Shown here piece after piece: positions 25,253-35,610 of a stretch of 64,000 nt of DNA. Each line of letters opens with the position of its first letter. Positions within the stretch are counted from its first letter, which is position 1. Under the pieces are notes generated by a model, which was given only the letters and a program-made list of their open reading frames with translations, had not been told where the DNA came from and did not search any database. Where the stretch lies: NCBI RefSeq assembly GCF_025144995.1, contig NZ_CP102250.1, positions 310,001-374,000 on the forward strand, in the 5' to 3' direction. Source of the DNA: Alistipes indistinctus YIT 12060 (GTDB lineage Bacteria; Bacteroidota; Bacteroidia; Bacteroidales; Rikenellaceae). The position numbers and the translations under genes were made by a program.

Positions 25253-27748
25253 ATGAAAAGTATATTGAAAACAACGACGCTCGAGAGGCAGTTCCCGCTG
25301 TTCTCAGTTGAACATGGGTGTATCGTGAGCAAGGACGCCGACGTAACCTTAGCTTATCGGGTCACGCTGCCCGAACTGTTCACTGTGACATCCTGCGATT
25401 ACGAGTCTATTCACGGGACCTGACTGAAAGCCTTGAAAGTGTTACCCGTCTTTACGGTGGTGCATAAGCAGGATTGGTTTATGACCTGCAAATACCGTCC
25501 CGACATGCAAAAATGTGGAGACAACTTCCTCGCACGTAGCTACGAGCGCCATTTCAACGAGCGGCCTTATCTCGACCACTGTTGTTATTTGTTCCTGACG
25601 AAAACCATCCGGACAAGGATGCGAATGCAAAGCTCGTTTTCCACCTTATGCAGAAACCGGATTGTTCCCAAAGAGGTCGAGGATCGGGATGCGATAGACC
25701 GGTTTCTGGATGCGGCAGGCCAGTTCGAGAGCATCGTTAACGAAAGCGGACTGATTCGCCTTGAGCGGTTGGATGCCGATCAGATCGTCGGTACAGAGAA
25801 ACAAGCCGGACTGCTCGACCATTATTTTTCCCTGTCTCGGGAAGATCGGGCCTCGCTGGAGGATATACGTCTCGATCCGGGAGAGATGCGGGTCGGGGAT
25901 AAGATTCTCTGCATGCACACGCTTTCCGATTTGGACGATCTGCCGCAGCAGGTCGCTACGGACAGCCGCTACGAAAGGCTCTCGACGGACCGCTCCGATT
26001 GCCGGTTGTCGTATGCCTCGCCGGTAGGATTGCTGTTGAGCTGCGATCATCTCTATAACCAGTTCGTTTTTATCGACGACCCGGACGAAACACTGCGGCG
26101 CTTCGAGCGGTCGGCCAAGAACATGAACTCGCTCTCGCGGTACAGCCGGGCCAATGCTATCAACAAGGAGTGGATCGACGAGTTTCTGAACGAAGCCCAC
26201 TCGCAAGGACTCACCTGTGTCCGGTGCCATTGCAATGTGATGGCGTGGGCTGAGAATTACGACGATCTGAAGCGGATCAGGAACGAGGTCGGCAGCCAAC
26301 TGGCGCTGATGGATTGCACGCCGCATCACAATACGGTCGACGTGCCGACGCTCTACTGAGGAGCCATACCTGGCAACGAGGGGGATTTTCCCGCCGAAGC
26401 TTCGTTCCATACTTTTATGGAGCAGGCCCTGTGTTTTTTCACGGCCGAAACAAATTATCGCAACAGTCCTTCTCCTTTCGGGATCAAGATGGCGGACCGG
26501 CTCAGCGGCATCCCGATTCATGTGGATATTTCCGACCTGCCGATGAAGCAGGGCCTGATTGCCAACACCAATAAATTCGTCTGCGGACCGTCGGGAACAG
26601 GTAAAAGTTTCTTTATGAATCACTTAATCCGCCAATACTATGAACAAGGCACGCATGTCTTTATCGTCGATATGGGTAACTCGTATAAGGGTTTGTGCGA
26701 TCTGATTCACAGTCGCACGCGGGGGGAGGACGGAATTTATCTGACTTATGAGCAAGGTGAAAATGCCTCTTTCAATCCCTTCTACACGGAGGACGGACAG
26801 TACGACATGGATACGCGCGAGAGTATCAGAATGGTTCTTCTCACGTTGTGGAAATGCGAGAACGAACCGCCGACACGCGCCGAGGAAGTCGCCCTTTCCA
26901 ATGCCGTGTCGTTGTATCTTTCCCAAATACAGAAGCGAGGCTCCAAACCCTCTTTCAACAGCTTTTATGAATTCATCCGGGGAGATTACCGCATCGTGCT
27001 CCGGCAAAAAAATGTCCGAGAAAAAGATTTCGACGTAGATAATTTTCTCCATGTGCTCGAACCCTATTATAAGGGAGGTGAATTCGACTATCTGCTGAAC
27101 TCGGACCGCGAACTCGATTTGCTGAACAAGCGGTTTGTCGTTTTCGAACTCGACGCGATCCGCGAGCACAAGATTCTCTTACCCATCGTCACGCTGATGC
27201 TGATGACCGGCTTTATGCGAAAAATCCGGATTTTGAAAGGCATTCGCAAAATGCTGGTTCTGGAGGAGGCATGGGCCGCGCTGATGAATCAGGGGATGTC
27301 CAGTTTCGTCCGCTATGCTTACAAGACTTTCCGAAAGCATTTCGCCGAGATTTGCGTGGTCACTCAGGAACTGACGGATCTTCTTTCCAATCCCGTCGTC
27401 AAGGACAGCATTCTGGCCAATGCGGACACGCGGATTCTCTTGGATGTGAAAAAGTACGCCAACCGGTTCACCGAGATAGAGAATCTTTTAGGCCTAAGTG
27501 CAAAAGAAAAAGAACAAATTCTCACGATCAACCGGAACAACTGTCCGGACAGAAAGTACAAGGAAGTGTGGATCGGGCTGGGTGGCGCTTACTCGGCGGT
27601 TTACGCGACGGAGGTCTCACGACAGGAATATCTGTGCTACACGACCGTTCAAACCGAAAAGAAAGAAGTATTCGATCTGGCGGAACGCTTCGACGGAAAT
27701 CTGGAGCTTGCCATTCGTCAACTCGCCGAAAAGAACGACGATCGTTAA
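25253..27748 (+). CDS. traG: TraG, VirB4-like conjugation ATPase, with two in-frame TGAs
   Basis: 831 codons from ATG 25253 to TAA 27748, the usual family length. N-terminus LERQFPLFSVEHGCIVSKD; TGA at 25421-25423 (codon 57) after YESIHGT, where relatives read 'AW(V/L)KA', continuing LKALKVLPVFTVVHKQDWF. TGA at 26357-26359 (codon 369) after VPTLY, where relatives read 'LYW(A/G)AIPGN', continuing GAIPGNEGDFPAEASF. Walker A GPSGTGKSFF and Walker B MLVLEEAWAAL follow. Both TGAs replace strongly conserved Trp. The ATPase energises the transfer channel and would be three fragments without readthrough. Confidence 0.92.
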
Positions 27749-27766
27749 CCATTAACTGATAAAGCC

Positions 27767-28156
27767 ATGAAACACAAACGAATTATTCTGTTTTCACTAC
27801 TGACTGCCGTGCTCGTCGCCGCAGCGGGGGTTATGGTCTTTCGCACTCAGCCGACAGAGGATAAGCGGGAAATGATGACCGGAACCTGAATGTCCCGGGA
27901 CGGCACGACGGCCGAGATCAGCCGCGAGGACGGTTATTGGGTGACTTTCACCCGGGCCAGAGGCGGGGACAGCATCGAAGTGGCGAGCTATCCGCTTTAT
28001 CTGGAGGACTACGGGGGCGTTGGCTTCTACGCAGATTCGACTCAGGTCAGCATTTTCCACAAACCGGGGACGGATCGACTGGTGATCCTGCCCGGGTTCG
28101 GTAGTTATAAACGTATAAAAGCTTCAACCGAAAACACGACAAAAAATGGCAAATAG
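27767..28156 (+). CDS. DUF3876 protein with one in-frame TGA
   Basis: 129 codons. N-terminal membrane anchor (RIILFSLLTAVLVAAAGVMV), then REMMTGT-TGA-MSRDGTTAEISREDGYW. The TGA at 27887-27889 (codon 41) sits in the conserved 'GTW...DG' start of the lipocalin-like DUF3876 domain, exactly at Trp. The family is common between traG and traI in Bacteroidales ICEs; role unknown. Stop TAG, overlapping the start of the next DUF3876 gene. Confidence 0.75.
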
Positions 28157-28586
28157 AAAAAACAAAGCGGCAAGCCTGCTGCGGAAGTTCGGGCAAGTTC
28201 AAAGCATTATCCGGGAATTCGATGCCTATTTACGGACCGTGCAGGCCGAAAACGAAGCGGACCGGATCTGCGGCAGTTGGGTCGGCTTGAATGGCAATTA
28301 TTGTCTCACGATCCGCAAATGCGGGGAAGGTTATTCGGCCATGCTGTGCGACAATACGCGACTGTACAAGGTGATCGTCCGGGAGGTGGTGCTGCACGTA
28401 TCCGGCGGAATGATTATCGTTCCCGGCCAAAGTGACGACGAGACCCCGCAAACGGTATTCTACCAGAGCCGTCAGAACCGGTTGCGGTTCGGAGAATACG
28501 GCGTATTCGAGTCCGAGGAGGCGGTATTACGTCGCACGGACAGCTACCGGTGCGGGGAATGGTACGACCCACAAGAAACCATGTAG
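28146..28586 (+). CDS. DUF3876 protein
   Basis: 146 residues. CGSWVGLNGNYCLTIRKCG near residue 40 corresponds to the 'GSW' start of the DUF3876 domain, here with TGG. No signal peptide, so probably cytoplasmic, unlike its neighbour. Overlaps the preceding paralogue by 11 bp. Function unknown. Stop TAG. Confidence 0.7.
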   Translation: MANRKNKAASLLRKFGQVQSIIREFDAYLRTVQAENEADRICGSWVGLNGNYCLTIRKCGEGYSAMLCDNTRLYKVIVREVVLHVSGGMIIVPGQSDDETPQTVFYQSRQNRLRFGEYGVFESEEAVLRRTDSYRCGEWYDPQETM

Positions 28587-28597
28587 CAGGAGCGAAA

Positions 28598-29224
28598 ATG
28601 AAGTCGAAAATAATCATTACGTGCTGCCTGTTGATGATTGCGGGAACGGTACGGGCACAATGGGGCGTATTCGATTGGTCCAACCTGACGCAAGGCATCA
28701 TTAACTCGTCTAATGAAATGGCACAGACGTCGATGACGGCTGAAAATGTGCTTGCCAACTGGAAAGAGACCGTCAAAATCTACGAGCAGTCGAAGGCGTA
28801 TTACGACAAGCTCAGGGGTGTGACCGAGACGGTGAAAAGTGTCCGTAAGGTGAAGCAATGTATTTTGATGGTTGGAGAAATATCCGAAATTTATGTAAAA
28901 AATTATGATCGGATGCTTAGCGACCCTCATTTCACATCCGGTGAACTTTCATCCATTGCCTTCGGATATTCGCGTCTGTTGGAAGAAAGTACGGCTTCTC
29001 TGATCGACTTGCAGCAGATCGTCACACCCGGAGAAATGTCGATGACCGACAAAGACCGTCTGGACCTGATCGACCGGGTATATAGGGAACTTACCCGCTA
29101 CCGCAGGCTGACGGATTACTACACGCGCAAAAACATCTCGGTGGCGATGCTCCGGGCCGAGGAGACGAACGACGTGCAGCGGGCTATTGCCCTGTACGGC
29201 ACGGATGCCGACAGGTATTGGTAA
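28598..29224 (+). CDS. traI: TraI (DUF4141) conjugal transfer protein
   Basis: 208 residues from the Met of MKSKIIITCC, chosen for its signal peptide ending VRAQ. The body (WGVFDWSNLTQGIINSSNEM, ETVKSVRKVKQCILMVGEI) matches the DUF4141/TraI family, a periplasmic VirB5-like factor. All Trp codons are TGG, so this gene is readable in the standard code. Stop TAA. Confidence 0.85.
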   Translation: MKSKIIITCCLLMIAGTVRAQWGVFDWSNLTQGIINSSNEMAQTSMTAENVLANWKETVKIYEQSKAYYDKLRGVTETVKSVRKVKQCILMVGEISEIYVKNYDRMLSDPHFTSGELSSIAFGYSRLLEESTASLIDLQQIVTPGEMSMTDKDRLDLIDRVYRELTRYRRLTDYYTRKNISVAMLRAEETNDVQRAIALYGTDADRYW

Positions 29225-29246
29225 ATCATTCAAAAACATCAAGACC

Positions 29247-30272
29247 ATGCAATGAGAGAATCTGCACGCGATATTGCGTGCGCTGTACGACCAGATGATG
29301 CCGTTGTGCGACAAACTGACGGGCATCGCCTCGGGAATTGCCGGCCTCGGAGCCCTGCTATACATATCTTACCGTGTCTGGCAGTCGCTCGCCCGGGCTG
29401 AACCGATCGATATGTTTCCTCTGTTAAGACCCTTTGCCATCGGTCTGTGCATCCTTTTTTTTCAGTCACTCGTGCTCGGCGGCATGAACGGAATACTCAG
29501 CCCCATTGTAACGGGAACCCATTTGATTTTAGAGGAACAAACCCTGAACATGAATCAGCTCCAACAGGACAAGGACCAACTCGAACGGGACAATTTGGCC
29601 CGCGACCCGAAAAAGGCATATCTCGTTTCGGACGAAGCGATGGATAAAGAGATCGACGCATTGGGCTGGTCGCCGGATCAGCTGACCACGATCGAGACCA
29701 TGTACGAAAAGCGGGGGGCTTATCTTTTCAGGGGATTAATCGTCGATTTTTTCCGGTGGCTGCTTGAATTCGTGTTCAAAGTTGCAGCGCTGATCATCGA
29801 TACGATTCGTGTGTTCTATCTGGTTGTTTTGTCGATTTTAGGACCTATCGTATTTGCAATTAGCGTATTCGACGGGTTTCAGAGTTCTTTGGTCACTTGG
29901 TTTGGACGCTACATCTCCGTCTACCTGTGGTTGCCGGTGGCCGACCTGTTCAGCTCGATGCTTGCCCGGATTCAGGTGTTGTCCCTGCAAAAGGATATTG
30001 AATTGATGAGTTCCGATCCTTTCTATTATTTTGACAGCAACAACATGGTCTATTTATTTTTCTTGGCGATCGGCATTGTCGGATTTTTTTCGGTTCCGTC
30101 GGTAGCCGGGTGGATCGTCCAGACGAGCGGCATGGGTGCCTACACGCGCAAGCTGAACCAGCACGGGGGCAAGATCGTGAATTTCGCTGCGGGGGTCACT
30201 GGGGCTGCTTTAGGAGCGGGCTACCGTAAAATTCGATCGGCTATGAAAAAGAAACAGTCAAAGAATAAGTAA
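29247..30272 (+). CDS. traJ: TraJ, VirB6-like membrane protein, with a TGA at codon 3
   Basis: 341 codons reading MQ-TGA-ENLHAILRALYDQMMPL. Relatives begin 'M(D/E)WENLH', so the TGA (29253-29255) stands at Trp. The remaining body is intact: several membrane helices, ARAEPIDMFPLLRPFAIGLC, PIVTGTHLILEEQTL and a basic tail. TraJ forms the inner-membrane part of the channel. A downstream start could bypass this TGA but would cut the conserved N-terminus. Stop TAA, six bases before traK. Confidence 0.85.
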
Positions 30273-30278
30273 AGAAAA

Positions 30279-30905
30279 ATGAAAGAATTCAAGTGTTTGA
30301 GAAACATCGAGAGCAGTTTCCGTCAGATCCGGTTGTTCGGGATCGTCTTCCTGTGCCTTTGCGCCGTCGTGTCGGTTTTTGCGGTATGAAGGTCGTTCAG
30401 CTTCGCCGAGCGGCAGCGCGAGAAAATCTATGTGCTCGATCAGGGCAAGTCGCTGATCGTGGCCTTGTCTCAGGACCTTGCTCAGAATCGTCCTGTGGAG
30501 GCACGCGAGCATGTCCGGCGTTTTCACGAGCTTTTCTTCACGCTTGCTCCCGAGAAAAGCGCGATCGAGTCGAACATCATGCGGGCACTCGCTTTGGCCG
30601 ATCGAAGCGCGATGACCTATTACAAGAATCTCGCTGAAAAAGGATATTTCAATCGGCTGATCGCGGCCAACATTCTGCAAACGGTCGAAGTGGACAGCAT
30701 TCAGGTCGATTTCGCACGGTATCCTTACCGCGTGAAAACTTTTGCCCGGCAGGCTATACTCAGGGAGAGCACGATCACCGAGCGGAGTCTGGTGACGACC
30801 TGCGATTTGGTCAATACGGTCCGTAGCGATGACAATCCACAGGGTTTCATGCTGGAGAATCTGAACGTAATCGAAAATAAAGATTTGAAAAGTTATGAGA
30901 GATAA
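30279..30905 (+). CDS. traK: TraK, VirB8-like protein, with one in-frame TGA
   Basis: 208 codons, the usual length. N-terminus FKCLRNIESSFRQIRLFGIV and a membrane helix ending VSVFAV-TGA-RSFSFAERQREKIYVLD. The TGA at 30387-30389 (codon 37) replaces the Trp of the 'FALWNSY'-like motif at the membrane exit. The periplasmic part (QNRPVEAREHVRRFHELFF, EKSAIESNIMRAL) is complete. Structural channel component. Stop TAA overlaps the traL start. Confidence 0.9.
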
Positions 30906-31110
30906 TCATTTCTTCAAGGTATGCCGTGCGTTGCGCGACCATACGCTGAACAAAGTGCAAGCGTATTTCGAGCGATGGACTCCCCGTCAGCGCAAGTTCA
31001 TTGTGATCGGCCTGCTGGGCCTTTTTGCGGCAGTCGATCTTTGGCTGATCGCCAAAGGATTCTCCGGAGGCGGTATCGTTATCGAACATATTGAAACTAT
31101 TGAACCGTAG
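30895..31110 (+). CDS. traL: TraL (DUF3989) small membrane protein
   Basis: 71 residues with one transmembrane helix (FIVIGLLGLFAAVDLWLIAKG) after a basic N-terminal part. Position between traK and traM and the size fit the DUF3989/TraL family. Start overlaps the traK stop by 11 bp. Trp codons are TGG. Stop TAG. Confidence 0.75.
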   Translation: MRDNHFFKVCRALRDHTLNKVQAYFERWTPRQRKFIVIGLLGLFAAVDLWLIAKGFSGGGIVIEHIETIEP

Positions 31111-31114
31111 GACT

Positions 31115-32371
31115 ATGCCGGAAATGACAGAAACCAAAGAGCGGACGATGCCGTCTTCCGATGGCGGCCAATCCCGGCAACCGCTGTCGAAAAAATCCCA
31201 GAAGCGCAGGACAGTCTATGCTATTGTTGTTATGCTGATTCCCTTTTCGGTGTTCATGTATATGATTTTCGGAGGTAAAAAGCAAGAACCCCAACCGGAC
31301 AATGTGGACGGTTATAATGTAACGGTGCCCGATGGCCGTAGCAAACCGATCGTGGCCGACAAGCGACGGGCGTATGAAAAGGTACAGCAAGAATCCCGGC
31401 AGGACCAGCGGGTACAAACCGTTGCGAAGAACCCGTTTCTGTTGCTCGAGGGCGGAAAAAGCGAGCAGCCGAAACCGGATGATGAGACGAATAACTACGA
31501 GAAGTCGCAGGCTGCTTACCGGGAGGCTACGCGCCATGTGCATGACTTTTACAAGCAGCCCGATCAGGGACGGCAGATCGACTCGCTCAAGCGGCAAGTG
31601 GCCGATTTGACCGAACGACTTGAATCCCGGCAGGTCCCTGCGAAGATCGATCCGCTGGAAATGGTCGAGCGATCCTATGAGCTTGCTTCGAGGTATATGG
31701 GACGTGCGGCGGAAATTCCGCAGGGTTCCGGGACGAACGGTCAAGAGGCAGCTTCCGGGACGGCGGTCGTTTGCAAGGTTCCCGATCAGGTCGTATCAGC
31801 ATTGCCTCAGCCTGTTGACGACTCAGAGGTGGTTGAACGGCTTGCGGTTCCGCGAAACTATTCATTTAACACTGCGGTCGGAAGTTCCCGTGAGGTGGTC
31901 CATAAGGGCATCCGTGCCTGTGTGGCGGAGGATCAGCAGATGGCGGGCGGAGGACGTATAAAATTACGGCTGCTCGAACCGATGTCGGCCGACGGCATAC
32001 TGATTCCCGCGAATGCGGAGGTATTCGGCACGGCTGCGATCAACGGGCAACGCATGAGCATTATCGTAACGAGCATCGAGCGGGGGGGCAGCATCATTCC
32101 GGTCGAGCTCACGGTACATGATCTGGACGGCCAGCCGGGACTTTTCGTGCCGAACACGGCTGAACGGACCGCGATGAAGGAGGCGGCGGCCAGCGTCGGA
32201 AGCGGTCTCGGATCGAGCGTGTCCTTCACGCGGAGCGCCGGACAGCAGGTGGCAATGGATGTGGCGCGGGGCGTGATGACGGGCGGAACACAGTATTTGG
32301 CCGCGAAACTGCGTGAAACGAAAGTATTTGTTAAGGCGAATTATCAACTATTGCTGATTCCCAAAGATTAA
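31115..32371 (+). CDS. traM: TraM, VirB10-like conjugal transfer protein
   Basis: 418 residues from MPEMTETKER. A membrane anchor (YAIVVMLIPFSVFMYMIF) is followed by a long hydrophilic, partly coiled-coil stretch (IDSLKRQVADLTERLESR) and a C-terminal VirB10/TraM domain (IKLRLLEPMSADGILIPAN, SIIPVELTVHDLDG). It links inner- and outer-membrane parts of the channel. The protein contains no Trp at all, so it carries neither TGG nor TGA. Stop TAA. Confidence 0.85.
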   Translation: MPEMTETKERTMPSSDGGQSRQPLSKKSQKRRTVYAIVVMLIPFSVFMYMIFGGKKQEPQPDNVDGYNVTVPDGRSKPIVADKRRAYEKVQQESRQDQRVQTVAKNPFLLLEGGKSEQPKPDDETNNYEKSQAAYREATRHVHDFYKQPDQGRQIDSLKRQVADLTERLESRQVPAKIDPLEMVERSYELASRYMGRAAEIPQGSGTNGQEAASGTAVVCKVPDQVVSALPQPVDDSEVVERLAVPRNYSFNTAVGSSREVVHKGIRACVAEDQQMAGGGRIKLRLLEPMSADGILIPANAEVFGTAAINGQRMSIIVTSIERGGSIIPVELTVHDLDGQPGLFVPNTAERTAMKEAAASVGSGLGSSVSFTRSAGQQVAMDVARGVMTGGTQYLAAKLRETKVFVKANYQLLLIPKD

Positions 32372-32375
32372 ACCG

Positions 32376-33269
32376 ATGAAAAAATTATTGATTCTTGCGG
32401 CGGGGCTTGCCCTGTCGCTGCGGGGATTCTCCCAAAACGAACCCGTTAAATCTTTCCCTGACAAGCAGGTGGTCAGACCCTACCGCGTGGAGGTCACATT
32501 CACCAAGACCGTGCATATTCTCTTTCCCGCTGCGGTCACGTATGTGGATTTGGGCAGTACGGATCTGATCGCAGGCAAGGCCGACGGAGCCGAGAATGTC
32601 GTCCGTATCAAAGCGGCTGTCCGGAACTTTTCCGGCGAGACGAATTTCTCTGTCATCACGGCGGACGGATGCTTTTACAGTTTCAATGCGACTTATTCTG
32701 CCGAGCCGGGACAGCTCAACATCGAGATGGAGGACTGGCTTCACAAAGACCCGTACAGCGATTTTGCCAATGACCGCATGTATATCCGTCTCGACGAACT
32801 GGGCAATGAAACGCCGCTGGTGGTCAACCGTATCATGCATACGATCTATGAGCGGAACGCCCGTGAAATCCGCACCGTCGGCAGCAAGCATTTCGGTGTG
32901 CAAGCATGGCTCAAGGGTGTGTACATTCACAACGACCTGATGTTTTTGCATACGTCGTTTAGAAATTTCACCCGCGTACCGTTTGACATCGATTTTATCC
33001 GTTTTCGAATCGCGGACAAAAATGTGGCCAAGCGAACGGCCCTTCAGGAGACGTTCATTAAGCCGGTACGAGTATATAACGAACTGGCGCGCATCGGTGC
33101 GAAAAAAACCGTGCGGAGCGTGTATGCGTTCGGCAAAATCACCATACCGGACGACAAAGTGCTGGTAATGGAGATATATGAGAGCAACGGGGGACGCCAC
33201 CAGTCCTTTCGCATCGAAAACCCGGAACTGGTGAATGCCCGTTTTGTGGACGAACTTAAAATCAAATAA
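32376..33269 (+). CDS. traN: TraN (DUF4138), VirB9-like protein
   Basis: 297 residues with a signal peptide. VEVTFTKTVHILFPAAVTYVD starts the beta-domain; YSFNATYSAEPGQLNIEMED and LFHTSFRN-like LMFLHTSFRNFTRVPFDIDF are family hallmarks. Outer-membrane-associated channel component working with TraM and TraO. Its Trp codons are TGG. Stop TAA. Confidence 0.85.
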   Translation: MKKLLILAAGLALSLRGFSQNEPVKSFPDKQVVRPYRVEVTFTKTVHILFPAAVTYVDLGSTDLIAGKADGAENVVRIKAAVRNFSGETNFSVITADGCFYSFNATYSAEPGQLNIEMEDWLHKDPYSDFANDRMYIRLDELGNETPLVVNRIMHTIYERNAREIRTVGSKHFGVQAWLKGVYIHNDLMFLHTSFRNFTRVPFDIDFIRFRIADKNVAKRTALQETFIKPVRVYNELARIGAKKTVRSVYAFGKITIPDDKVLVMEIYESNGGRHQSFRIENPELVNARFVDELKIK

Positions 33270-33272
33270 CCG

Positions 33273-33854
33273 ATGAAAAGGATTGTCGTATTATCGCTGC
33301 TCGTTCTGCTCTCGGCAGCGGGAAACGCCAGCGCCCAGCGCTGTTTGCCGGGGCAATGGTCGATCGAGCTCGCCGGAGGTTCGGTGGACGGATTCATTCT
33401 CAGCGACGAGCACGCAGCGCACAGCATTTTCGGCCGGATAGTCCTGAACCGGTACAACCACAACCAGACACGCTGGGCGTTCGGATTGGGGTATCTTCAA
33501 AAGGACTATCCTTATAAGACGGTCAATTTGCCGATGGCCCAATTTACGGGTGAGGTCGGGTATGTCGTTCCGCTGTTCTCGAACAGAAAGCGCAGCTTGG
33601 TATGTTCCTCCGGACTCTCGGCGGCGGGAGGCTACGAAACGACCGGCTGAGGGAATAAGCTGCTTTTTGACGGCGCGACGATCCGCAATGAGGACGAATT
33701 CATTTACGGGCCGGTTCTTTCCGCCGAACTCGAAATGTTTCCTTGTGATCGGTTTGCTGTATCGTTGCAAATCCGGGAACGCTGTCTTTTCGGCAGCACG
33801 GTCGGAAAGTTCCACACCGAACTCGGCATAAGCATTAAAATACTAATCAACTAA
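33273..33854 (+). CDS. traO: TraO conjugal transfer protein with one in-frame TGA
   Basis: 193 codons from ATG 33273 to TAA 33854. Signal peptide, then beta-barrel-like strands. GGYETTG-TGA-GNKLLFDGATIRNEDEFIYG: the TGA at 33648-33650 (codon 126) takes the place of Trp or an aromatic in relatives' 'YETVNWGKKLL'-type motif. The C-terminal strands (ERCLFGSTVGKFHTELGI) stay in the same frame. Predicted outer-membrane channel protein. Two bases before the next gene. Confidence 0.85.
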
Positions 33855-33855
33855 T

Positions 33856-34311
33856 ATGGAAACAGTTATCAAGGCAGTAGCGATCTGCGGCTTAGTCGCG
33901 GGCGCATTATGGATGCTTTCGTCCTGCAACGATCGGATCGATGTTCAGAAAGATTATGAGTTCAGCTTGTCGACCTGGTATTTGCAAAAAACGATCAAAC
34001 AGGACGAGCCGGTCGAGATTCGCTTCACTCTTGAGCGGGCCGGTAACTATGACGGTGCCGAGTATTCGGTCGGCTACATACAGATGGAAGGAAAAGGCGT
34101 TGTGTACGACGAGGCGGGGACCCTGCTTACCAACCGCGAAATGCACGCGCTCGACGATATGGCGAACGTGGATCATTCCCATCCGTTCAAAGATGTTTTC
34201 ACGCTGTTTTACCGGAGCGTAAGCGACAAAAAATCCGAATTGAAATTTATCGTGATGGATAATTTCGGACAACACACGGATATAACCGTCAATTTTGAGA
34301 TAGAGAAATAA
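33856..34311 (+). CDS. traQ: TraQ (DUF3872) lipoprotein
   Basis: 151 residues; lipobox GALWMLSSC. EFSLSTWYLQKTIKQDEPVEI and the C-terminal VMDNFGQHTDITVNFE match DUF3872/TraQ, a small envelope protein at the end of the tra operon. Trp codons are TGG; stop TAA. The lysozyme and DUF3873-type genes that often follow are absent: a defence-like island begins about 220 bp downstream. Confidence 0.8.
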   Translation: METVIKAVAICGLVAGALWMLSSCNDRIDVQKDYEFSLSTWYLQKTIKQDEPVEIRFTLERAGNYDGAEYSVGYIQMEGKGVVYDEAGTLLTNREMHALDDMANVDHSHPFKDVFTLFYRSVSDKKSELKFIVMDNFGQHTDITVNFEIEK

Positions 34312-34530
34312 GATGAGATTTTGGTCTTGCTGATTATAATTTTGCGCAAGATACATTGAGGTTCGCAACAGTTTGTTGTGAACCTCTTTCATTGTGATCT
34401 TGGATACAAGTATTTTATAAGCCCATTAGCTAATACAAAAACAAAATCTTTATGTCATCAAATATGTACAAATTTTGTTAAATTTACATTCGTTGAAAGA
34501 ATCAGTAGTCATTCATTACATCCTTGTTTT

Positions 34531-35445
34531 ATGCGCGAAAAGGTACGATCGCTCTTAACAAATGATTTTGAGAAACACTTATACGAGGCATGTCTTGCCA
34601 ATCTGGATGATGTGAACAATGTTTTGCGATACAATAACTTTGCCTTCAGTATAAGAGAACTGTCGAGGCATTTTCTTAAAACGCTGGCACCGGATGAAAA
34701 TGTAAAAAGGTGTAGTTGGTTTAAGGAAGAAACTCCGAATGGGAATCTATCGAGAGGCCAAAGGATAATTTATGCAGTTCAGCGAGGATTGACCGATAAA
34801 ATCCTCGAGGACATGGGATATGATCTTGATGAACTCAACATTTTTAAGCGAGAAATGCTCGAAACAGTTAATTCCTTAAGCAAATATACTCACATAGAAC
34901 CGGAAACATTTGGAATGGATGCGGTTGAGGTTGAGCGAAGAAGCAATAAGGTTCTTTCTGTTTTTGCCACAATGGTCAAAATGATGGACGGATGTCGCAA
35001 AAAGTTATATGATTTTTTAGATACTCGCATATCAAATCATGTGCTAAGCGATGCTATCACGCAATCGTTCGATAATATTGATTGTCTTGCTCCGCATTAT
35101 TCATTGGAAGATATTTATGTAGAAGATTATAAAATAACGGATATTGACTATGAACACATTTCTGTTGACGTTACAGGAAAGATAGACGTTGTTTTAGAAT
35201 ACGGGTCAAGGTACGAACGGGAGAATGATGATGGCATGGATGTCAATAAATCGTTTCCCTTTGAAACAACAGTGACATACACGATCGGTTCTGATTTCCC
35301 GAATGACGACTACGAGGTAAAGCCGTTTGATGGGGACACCTCTGAGTGGTGGCAAGTTAGTGAACAGGATGAAGAAACCATGATATGGCAAATGAAAAGG
35401 GAAAGTTTAGAGGGAAATCCCGGATCAGATTTCCCTTCAGAATAG
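34531..35445 (+). CDS. pPIWI-associating nuclease-like protein
   Basis: 304 residues from MREKVRSLLT; earlier in-frame Mets lack coding character. RELSRHFLKTLAPDENVKRCSWF, a central helical region with LSKYTHIEPETFGM and the C-terminal DVVLEYGSRYERENDDG with SFPFETTVTYT resemble the predicted pPIWI-associating nuclease family found in prokaryotic defence islands. Catalytic residues not assigned. AT-rich against its neighbours, so likely acquired. It stands alone, no pPIWI gene being visible. Stop TAG. Confidence 0.55.
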   Translation: MREKVRSLLTNDFEKHLYEACLANLDDVNNVLRYNNFAFSIRELSRHFLKTLAPDENVKRCSWFKEETPNGNLSRGQRIIYAVQRGLTDKILEDMGYDLDELNIFKREMLETVNSLSKYTHIEPETFGMDAVEVERRSNKVLSVFATMVKMMDGCRKKLYDFLDTRISNHVLSDAITQSFDNIDCLAPHYSLEDIYVEDYKITDIDYEHISVDVTGKIDVVLEYGSRYERENDDGMDVNKSFPFETTVTYTIGSDFPNDDYEVKPFDGDTSEWWQVSEQDEETMIWQMKRESLEGNPGSDFPSE

Positions 35446-35610
35446 CGCAACAAGCTGATAATTCTACTTATTGCACTTTTTCATTATGGGATGATGTAAC
35501 GATTAGGCAATGATTTGAATCGCAGTTTTATGCGTTGACATTCATATGGACAAATACAACACAAAAAAATTGTCACAATAAAACGCCTAAAAACCCTAAA
35601 GATTCAAAGT

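Noticed and set aside
20883-33650. Transfer genes as ordinary pseudogenes killed by nonsense mutations
   Set aside because: Only TGA occurs, mostly where Trp is expected; no TAA, TAG or frameshift is found in these genes, and every gene is otherwise full length. Decay would not be so selective.
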